A stretch of 64,000 nucleotides of DNA from Chaetomium olivaceum (lineage: Eukaryota; Ascomycota; Sordariomycetes; Sordariales; Chaetomiaceae): contig JAYWVB010000092.1 of NCBI GenBank assembly GCA_039881045.1, positions 1-64,000 on the forward strand. Direction: 5' to 3'. The position numbers and the translations under genes are program-made. Numbering within the stretch: the first letter of the stretch is position 1; each line of letters starts with the position of its first letter. The notes below the pieces were generated by a model, which was not told where the DNA came from, did no database searches, and worked only from the letters and a program-made list of their open reading frames with translations. Positions 56,445 through 64,000 of the stretch are shown here, piece by piece.

Positions 56445-56847
56445 GTCTTTCTGACTTTAACCACCGCAGCGGACTACCACAGACGCCCATAGGCGTTAAA
56501 AATCCAGCACCCCGTGCGCTCTCCCCGATAACCTACCGCCCACCAGATCAGTGGCTGTGACTGGGTAGTTTACCTCGAGGAGAAAGGGAAACGTCGCCAA
56601 AATGGTCTGCAACTCGCCCCTGAATCGTCAAGATGGCCGTCTGACAGCTGTCTCTGGACACGGCAGCGTGCTTGCCCCCCGTGTCCCCAATAGCGCTGGG
56701 TCTTGCTTCGCCTCCGTAGGCTACACTCGCTCACTCCAAACGTGAAAACAGCCCGCGAATACAAGTCATCAAGTATTTCACTTCACTGATTGTCAGAGGT
56801 CAAAGGTAACGGGGAATAAGGACCACGGTCATTGATTTGACATTGTT

Positions 56848-59800
56848 TTAAGTGTCGACACTCGTCCATTTCTCAATGAGAAGCTGTACAATCGTCTCGT
56901 AGCCCCCCTGCAAAGCCTAATCTACTGCTGTTGATCCAGTATCATCCCGAGCCTCGATATCCGCCCCATTTTCGATGAGAAACTGTATAACCCCCTTGTG
57001 GCCCTCTCGTGAGGCCCAGAACAGTGCCGTTAATCCAGAGTTATCTCGAGTCTCGATATCCGCCCCATTTTCGATGAGAAGTCGTACAACCGCCTCACGG
57101 CCTTCGTACGAGGCTTGGATCAATGCTGTCGACCCAGATTCATTCCGAGCCTCGATATCTGCCCCTTTCTCGATGAGGAGACACGCGACCGCCTCATGGG
57201 AATTCTGTAGAGCCCGGCGGAGTGGCGTGCGTCCTCTCCTATCAATTTCATCAACCTCTGCCCCTCGTTGGATTAACAACTCCACAATTCTTAGTCTCCC
57301 TTCCTGGGCAGCCCACGATAATGGTGTCCGACCTCGGTAATCCCCCAAATCCTTCTTGTATTTCAACCCTTCGGTGATATCGACCCCATCGCAAACAGTT
57401 GATGGTAAGCCCAAAAGTACGGCTGTGGCGCTTTTATGGTTGTTTGCTATTGCAGCAAAAAGAGGATACTTGTACCGTCCCCTGACAGCGCCGATGGCGG
57501 GCCCTCTTCCCATTTGTGAGCGAATGAGGTTTCCGAACCCTTTGTCTGCTAAGACGTAGAGTGGAGTTACATCAGAGCTATACCGGCAACTCTTGAATCT
57601 CTCAAGGTGGTTGATCACCTTAATTCCACCGGAAGCAAAGAATTGGGTTAAAAACAGTTCTTGGGTAACCGCAGGTGCAGCAGCATCGGCGTGGTAGAGA
57701 ACCTGCTGACCGGCATACTCTAGGAACGAGCATTCTTCGGCCATGTCCTTCCTTTCGTCGTCTTCGCTCTCTGGCGCGACGATGATGGCCTGTACTCTTG
57801 GATGATGCAGGTATGTGGTGCAGCAACGCTTGAGGATCTCGTGGCTCGGGGGTTCCCAGTCGAACCCAAGTTCAGGCCACAAGTCCAGGATGCCCTTCTC
57901 TTTTAACAAAAAGTCCCGCACTGACTCATGAATGAACTGCACGGTCGGTTGGTTTGATTTTGTGATCTCGGCAAGCCCCTTCGACGAACTCGCGACCAGC
58001 TTGACTGCATCCATGTGTGTGTCATCTGGCAGCTCGGGATCGACCAGACGCTGTTCCAATAAGCCTGCCCACAGCGCATGGCGGAACTCTGCTGGACTAA
58101 GAGGCCGCTTTGCGAAAAGAATCCAAAGAATGCAGAGCTGTAGCGATTCAGGTCTATGCTGATCGCGTACCAGCATACTCCTGAAGAGCTTGCTTAGCTC
58201 GGTTGGGATTTCTGAAAGCTTCTTCCTGAGAGCGAGGGCGCCGTGGTTGCTCTCATTGTTCAAAATCTCGACTACTAACACAACCCACATAAAAACGCCA
58301 GAAGCTCTTTTCAGGATGTGGGACTGTAATTCTTCAAGCAGCGGGCGGCGCGAGATACTGAGACGGCTTTTGACGTACTGTGCCAAGTCTTCTCCGTGTC
58401 CCGATTCCTTCTCGAGGGTGAACAGAATTCCCCGGCGAACCTCGATGTATGGGTATGGCCGACTCGAGAAACAGATTCGAAATTGGATGTCTTCATCGGT
58501 GGCATTCTCTGCTAAGTCCTCGAAGAATTGGACCATGTCCCGGACCTCGAACTCGTCACACTCGTCGAGGGCGTCGACAAAGCAGGTAAAGCAGCGCCGG
58601 CCGAGAGCCATAACGGCGTTGCTGAGAAGCTCTTTCAGAACGTTCAGGTCCGGGCAGTCCGTGTTGGTTCTGCGGAACGACGTCCGTGTTGTCCAGGACG
58701 GACTGAAGGTCTGGGAACTCCCGCAGGAGCTGCAGTAACAGCGACCGATACATCCCGGAAATGGACCTTTCTAGATAATCGCCTCGCGCGTTGAAAAAGA
58801 AGGACAGCACGGCCATATTAGGCTTCTTTCTTTTTCGTTTCCAGGTACACAAACTTCATCATGGTTGACTTTCCAGCACCTGCCTTGCCGCGCATCCATA
58901 AGAAGCCATGATTCTGGGATTGCTTCTTGGGGTCAAGCCAATCCTGGTATGTGGAGTGCCGTAGAAGCCAGCGACAGGTTCTGGTATGTGCAGCCCGGAT
59001 AGTGGTTCTGCGGGCATCGATCTGCGGGAATTCAAGGCATTTTAACAAGTGTTGCCGCCGTTCCAAAGCATGATGGGCTGCTCGCAACCTCAGTTAGCGT
59101 GATACCACAGGAAAAGAGGGGGGTTTGGGCCAATGGGTTCTATTACCGTTGGTATCTGTTTGGCTCACATCGGTGATGTAGGTGGGGGCCCGGTCGAGTG
59201 TCCTGAATGAAGGTGGAAGCCCTTCCAGCAGTTCCCTCGCGTATGCAGCTGCGGTTGCAGCTGCATAATTCTGCCACTCGTTGCTCTTGTGGGAATCCGA
59301 GTAGTCACAAATGCCGCGAATCGGCAAGCACTGGAGATTGTCCATCATACCGGCTGCCTCCATCTCAAAACACAACGCCGAGAGTCGCTGAGCAATCTCG
59401 TCCCGTGCTTTCCCGTCCTTCATAACTCTGTTTCCTGAAGCGATGACTCCGTAATGGATACTGGGTCCATCAGAAAGGCGTGCGCCTCGTAGCTGCAACT
59501 TCTCTAGGTCGCAGCCAGTACACGTTGGCGCCCCGGGAGGGTGCTCGTAGGACGCTTGGAAAAGGCGATCGGGGCTATCTGGGCGCAAGGTGTTCGGAAG
59601 CCGGGTTCGCAGGAGGCTCGTCATTCGACTGCTAGAACGGTCCGACCCATGCTTTGACCGCAAAGCGGACACGGCTGAGTTCAGCAGCCGCGCAGGCGTT
59701 TTCGCGTCGGCCGTTTCTTGGAACAAGCCACCCGCGACCATTTTACCCATATCATACTGCATGACCCTCGTGCCAACGACAACGTCGCCCAAGTAGAGGT

Positions 59801-60219
59801 TGGCCTGGCTAGGGGATCCTCCGCCCACGCCTACCATCAAGGTAGCGCGGATGTTGGGGAAACTTCGCTTCAGGTTTGTCGCGACAATGGCAGCGTTGTT
59901 TGACCCGTACTGTCCCGGTAGGGCTGTCATGACTACATTGTGCTGGTCGATGCGTCCGAGTACTGTAGATGTTGTCGTCGCCGGCTTGATGGGGTGGTGG
60001 TGGGTGTTCCTCGTCCAACATGGCACGCGATGCCGTCAATTCCAAGGGAAGGGCACATATCCAGGCGATTGTGTATTCTTCATGCACAAGCGGAGAGTAC
60101 GGCTCCAAATCGCGGTTGAGGTAAATGTCGCCATTGGGGGAGGCGGTGTCGAAAGTTCTTGGCCGTTTCGCAAGGCTCGCAGGCGGTTCTTCGCCTTCGT
60201 ACGTCCGTTTCTGGTTCAT
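56848..60219 (-). CDS. NLR-like STAND protein: PNP_UDP - NACHT - ankyrin repeats, broken
   Basis: Fungal NLR-type protein, a class linked to non-self recognition and programmed cell death. Exon 1 is 60219-59147 and exon 2 59077-56848, with a 69 nt intron (GTAATA, GCTAAC). A nucleoside-phosphorylase-like domain spans about residues 48-340: YTIAWICALPLELTA, ATLMVGVGGGSPSQANLYLG, FEMEAAGMMDNLQCLPIRG, ICDYSDSHKSNEWQNYA. The linker CLEFPQIDARRTTIRAAH leads to a NACHT ATPase: P-loop GKAGAGKST, SFFFNARGDYLE, Walker B CFVDALDECDE, SSRP. About five ankyrin repeats end the protein. One-base insertions are needed near 59964, 58829 and 58672; with them the phase is perfect. A TAG at 56919-56917 stops the frame 22 codons before the natural-looking end at 56848, inside a last ankyrin repeat. 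Errors may explain the shifts; the stop could be real. Confidence 0.88.
56850..57345 (-). repeat. 99 bp ankyrin-coding tandem repeats
   Basis: Coding repeats of 33 codons. The 28 bp plus-strand string starting CTCGATATCCGCC occurs at 56953 and again exactly 99 bp later at 57052; a third copy at 57151 differs at a few positions. The repeated peptide is LLIENGADIE followed by A/T-R-D/N. Earlier repeats toward 57345 are more diverged. Confidence 0.88.
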
Positions 60220-61236
60220 GACAGGACATTCGCATCAATAGCAGTCGTAAAAGTCGATCGGAAGGAATCGGGGTTGACAGAGGCCGCCGCAAAGGCACTC
60301 CATACCTTACTTAAAGCGTAGACCAAAAGTGTGATGTTGGTTCACAATAATGTAGGCGGCTGTACGTACAGCTGACCATCTCGAAGGAGGCAGCCGAGCA
60401 GGCCAGTGGCGCCACGTGTAACATCAGGCTCTCAGGCAAGGCAAGGCTGATCCGTATGTACGGTACATAGTGTGTCGCGGGTCGTCACTAGATTATAATA
60501 GACGCCGGTGCGAGTGTCGCCGATAATATTGAAACAGTCGCAGGTCTTATATTAGGAGGCGGAATCGACGGCGGCAGCGAGCCAGTAGAGGATTATGAGC
60601 AAGAGCAGACCACACGCCGCCGCCATTGAAGACGGGCAGACAGAGGCCGTGGGGGCATATTTGGGGGCGGAATTGGAATGCATGAGAGCGATTCGAGACG
60701 GCAGGCACGAAGGGATTGTGCCCAATGGCACCCCCAGTTGCGCCGCCTCTTATTTATTTCAGAGTCCCGAAACCCAAGACAGAGCAAGAATGATCAATTG
60801 GAATCACTGTAAACTCAAAATATAAAAGGGATCTATGATCGCGTTCATTTGCGACCATCAGACTGTAGGAATGAAAGGATAGCCATCCGAAAGCCCGGAA
60901 GACACTGGATTTACCTCGTCTGACTTAGTTCTTACTCGACTTCTTCTTTTATACCACTTCTTTTGCTCAGTTTTGTTTGGTTTCCCGTTTTCCTTTCTAG
61001 TTCTTCCAAATTCTTTTCTTTTCTTTTCTTTTCTTTTCTTTTCTTTTTTCCCTTCTGGCAAAGGGACTTTATCAGCTCTTAGTAACTGTGAAGTGGTGCT
61101 ATTCAAAAGACAAACTGTCACCAACACTAGTATATCATTTCCAACTAATTCCTTGTAGTCCATCGGCTACCTAAACACCACAGGGTATCTCTCAACTCAA
61201 ACTCACGCACATACTACCGCCAAAACCATCCTCCCA
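60220..61236. other. Intergenic region between the two NLR genes
   Basis: 1 kb containing the promoter side of the first NLR gene and the 3' end of the second, both on the minus strand. It includes a (TTTTC)n tract and otherwise only short unrecognised frames. Confidence 0.5.
61011..61047. repeat. (TTTTC)n microsatellite
   Basis: About seven TTTTC units in tandem, probably in the 3' region of the minus-strand NB-ARC-TPR gene (AAAAG on the transcribed sense strand). Confidence 0.9.
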
Positions 61237-64000
61237 TCACCAAGTCGCGATCTTCCCACCCAATCTCAACGAACCCCGATCAAGCGACCCCCCCGACCGG
61301 CTCGACGCCGCATCCCAGCCACTCTTCTCCTGAAACTGGGGACTCCCAAACTTCGGACCGCTCTTATCGTCACCAGGCCCCCCGACGTTAACTAGGGGCG
61401 TGCCAACCCCGCCACCCTCCCTCTCGCTCAGCGCCAGCAGTGCCTCAGCGGTAACGTTAGGATCACGCAGGCCATCGCGCAGGCGCTGCAGCTGGAGGGC
61501 GAGGGGGTGGTCGGTGGAGATGCGGACGGCGGCGCGACAGAGGCCCAGGTCACACGTCTCAGCCGCACGGGCCCGGTCCCCGCGCAGCACGTGCAGGCGC
61601 GCGAGGCGCCACAGCGCATAGACGCAGTCCGGGTGGGCGGCGCCTCGCGAGCGCTCCACGCGCGCCGCCGTGTCCTCGCTCAGTCGCGCCGCCGCCTCCA
61701 GACGTCCCGTCCTCGCGTAGATGACCGCCAGCTGGCCCCGTCCCATCAGCACGCCGAGGTGGTCGCGCCCCAGGCTCCGTGTTGCTGCCGCTAGGCCCCA
61801 GGTTAAGAGGGCTTCTGCGGTGGCGAGCTGGCCGCGGTGGATGTGGATCTTGCAGAGGTAGCTGAGTGCCCAGAGCGTCCAGGGGTGTTCTTTCCCAAGT
61901 TGGGTCTGTCGTTGTGTGTAAACCTCAGTCATGGCGGTTTCAGCCTCATCGGCTCGGCCAAGGTCAAGTAACGCCATCGCAAGGTTGCATTTGGTGCTGA
62001 GTGTATCGAGGTGAGTTGGGCCTAGGGATCGGAGGCGAGCGGCGAGGACGAATTGGTGCACATCGTGGCTCTCTTGAAAGCGGTGCCACGCCCCTAGAGT
62101 CACGCCAAGGCTGTCGAGGGCTTCAAGCGTCGTTGGATGACTCTCTCCTAGCACTTCTTTCATACGTTCTGAAGTGGTTCCCTGCAACTCCAAAGCCTCG
62201 CGATACTGGCCGTTGAGCCAGTAGGACTGCCCCAGTTTGTTCATTGCTCCGAGGGTCCGTTCGTCCCTCGGTCCGTATATACGTGTCCTTGTTTCGACGA
62301 CGGAGCGCCCAAGGTTGATGCCCTCCTCCAAACGGCCTAAACCCCATAGTACCCCGGCCAAGCCGAGAGTTGCATTCATCGTCTTCTCGTCTTCCTCCCC
62401 GACGAGTTTCACCAGCATCTCCCTCACGATTCGGAGATGGTCAGCAGCCTTGTCAAAATGACCTCGTTCGGCGAACACCCAACCGCATTTGGCATGCATG
62501 CGGACTTGGTCGCGCGGATTATTATAAGAAGGGTCGGCTGAAGGAACATAGAAACCCGTAAACGGAGCTTTCCTATTGCACGCATACCTGGCGATATCGG
62601 GTTGCCGGTAACCGCCAGACAGGTTTCTAGGTGCGGGAGAATGTCCCTATGAAACTCGCCGTCATCTTTTGTATTGCTGACTGGTGGCAGCGATATGGAT
62701 CGTATGATAGTATGCAGCGCAATCGAGGCCCAGAGGGGACTCTGTGTGGTTGTGAGGCTGTCCCTGGCCCAAGAGTGGATCAGCGGGTGTAGTGAGATGT
62801 ACTTCCCATCGAAACGGATGAAAGAAAGAGATTGGAGATCCGCGAGCGCGAATCTGAGTCGCTGCGTTCCTACTTCTTGGTCCTTGGCTTTGAGAAAGCC
62901 GTGGTAAGGGAGCCGGAGGCTCCAGGCGGCGAAGGAGGCCGTTCGCCAAGCTTGATGCCCACGATGTCGAGCTCCCCGGACTGGGGACGTTATCCCGGTT
63001 TGAGACTGCCCGAGAGAATAGCTGCAGGGGATAAACTCGAAATGGAAAAAAGCCATCATCTTCAACAGCTCGGTCGCGTCTCGGCTCTCCACACTCTCGT
63101 GCTTCTCCAGAACGCCAAGAGAGACATCAAAGGTTGAGTAGACGACCTCGATAACGTCGCTGATAGGGTCGCTTTTTGACCCAGACGCTTGCTTCCGTTG
63201 CCTGCGTTTCGCCACGGAATGTATCTCGAGGTAGCCGCCGAGCTCGCAAACTCCCCTATACACACAGGTTCCGGCTTGGATCAGGGCCAGCGCTAGGTAG
63301 CCGAGTGCCTTGGCAATAAGACTTGCCGTTTTGGTAGTTGAAGAGTCCCACGGTCGCGGGATATCGGCTTTTGTGAGCAACAGCTGGAGGGCTTCTGCCT
63401 CCTTGAGCCCTTTGAGTTCAAGAGACCCGAGTGTCCCCTCCTGACTAAAGTCTCGGACTCTCGTCGTGACAAGAATATGCGCAGAGCCACCAGTGGGAAA
63501 TAGGCGTGCTAGTTTAATAGAGCGGTCGTCTGCATTGTCGATGATTAGGAGCCATGGTTGCTTTTGCTGCGACAGCACGTGCTTCCCGGCACCCTCGGTC
63601 GGCTCTAGGCCCGCAAGCTGCCCAATGCTACAGTATGACTCTTGAACCGTTTCGGGAGAGGCAGCGCGAATTGTAAACACGGCGGTGTATCTATAGTACC
63701 CGTTATCAGCAACCGCCGGCGCGTGGCCAGTTGACCTACAGTGGTACTTACTCGAACTTGTTGTCGGTGGCAAACTTAGAGCACAGTTCCGTCTTCCCAG
63801 AACCTCCCATGCCAAATATGACGAACGACTTCCGGCCAGGGCGAGTGGTCGGGCTATCGCCGGGGAAGAAGGCGGAGCGTAAAGTCCTGAGCAGGTCCTC
63901 GCGGCCTATGAATGTTGGCGAAGTCTCCTCGGGGATATGAAAATGGATCATGTCGTCTTGTGAGCGGATGTCTTGGCTCCGGTATGGCTGTTCTAAGTGA
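61237..64000 (-). CDS. NLR-like NB-ARC - TPR protein, 5' end outside window
   Basis: STAND ATPase with C-terminal tetratricopeptide repeats, another fungal NLR architecture. Exons are 63752 to beyond 64000, 62588-63690 and 61237-62537, with 61 and 50 nt introns in correct phase and no frame break. The frame stays open through the window edge upstream of the ATG at 63951 (reading YRSQDIRSQDD before it), so an N-terminal domain probably lies outside. Motifs: GREDLLRTLRSAFF, P-loop FGMGGSGKT, Walker B PWLLIIDNADD, HILVTTRVRDFS, ALGYLALALIQAG in place of the plant GLPLA motif, and HPLIHSWARDSL closing the ATPase module. TPRs occupy about the last 400 residues, e.g. TLGLAGVLWGLGRLEEGINL, GPTHLDTLSTKCNLAMALLD and LGKEHPWTLWALSYL, with about eight 42-residue units of the kinesin-light-chain type. 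The repeats are diverged, unlike those of the neighbouring NLR. The effector type is unknown until the 5' end is seen. Confidence 0.9.

Larger units (their letters stand above)
55732..56847. other. Intergenic region between the Zn2Cys6 and first NLR genes
   Basis: Convergent 3' ends. It begins with G-rich DNA including a poly-G tract and GGTCAA/GGGTTAA-like repeats, followed by a Cys-containing open frame on the minus strand (listed separately). Confidence 0.5.

Noticed and set aside
1..64000. CRISPR array or bacterial operon structure
   Set aside because: Introns, branch sites and protein families show a fungal nuclear genome; the tandem repeats present are minisatellites or coding repeats without spacer regularity.

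Overview
The window is nuclear DNA of a filamentous ascomycete. Genes are compact and interrupted by 48-360 nt introns with GTATGT/GTAAGT-like donors, CTAAC branch sites and YAG acceptors. Coding DNA is GC-rich, and the proteins resemble Sordariomycetes, most likely Sordariales/Chaetomiaceae (inference from recalled family sequences, no search was run).

Layout. 0.3-36.3 kb is a housekeeping stretch: V-ATPase subunit a (+), Sok1/Tcp11 (-), an 8.3 kb gene-poor gap, the tiny secretory protein Kish (-) divergent from TAF13 (+), an ADP-ribose-1''-phosphatase-type macro protein (-), an EamA transporter (+), the AAA+ ATPase Rvb1 (+), an HMG-box regulator (+), dynactin p150Glued (+) and SRP19 (-). 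37.5-39.7 kb holds a tandem CCCH zinc-finger protein (+). 40.7-44.6 kb is an accessory island: a duplicated, transition-diverged segment (units A and B), a ~0.55 kb inverted-repeat element inserted next to unit A, a second 272 bp inverted-repeat element nested in its right arm with a 5 bp target duplication, and two possible small protein genes. 45.9-55.7 kb returns to core genes: phosphatidylinositol synthase (-), orotidine 5'-phosphate decarboxylase (+) and a Zn2Cys6 transcription factor (+). 56.8-64.0 kb carries two adjacent minus-strand NLR-like (STAND) genes: a PNP_UDP-NACHT-ankyrin protein and an NB-ARC-TPR protein whose 5' end lies beyond the window.

Cross-cutting observation: seven genes (V-ATPase a, Sok1, macro protein, SRP19, OMP decarboxylase, Zn2Cys6 factor, first NLR) carry single-base frame breaks inside otherwise well-conserved protein sequence, often in short homopolymers, and in most of them the net change restores a length divisible by three. 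This is best explained by draft-assembly indels rather than pseudogenes, except that the first NLR also has an in-frame TAG in its last ankyrin repeat.

Functional themes: endomembrane and secretion functions (V-ATPase, Kish, SRP19, PI synthase, dynactin), nuclear regulation (TAF13, Rvb1, HMG, CCCH, Zn2Cys6), pyrimidine synthesis, and a candidate self/non-self recognition locus at the right edge. The neighbours are not an operon; each gene appears to have its own promoter region.
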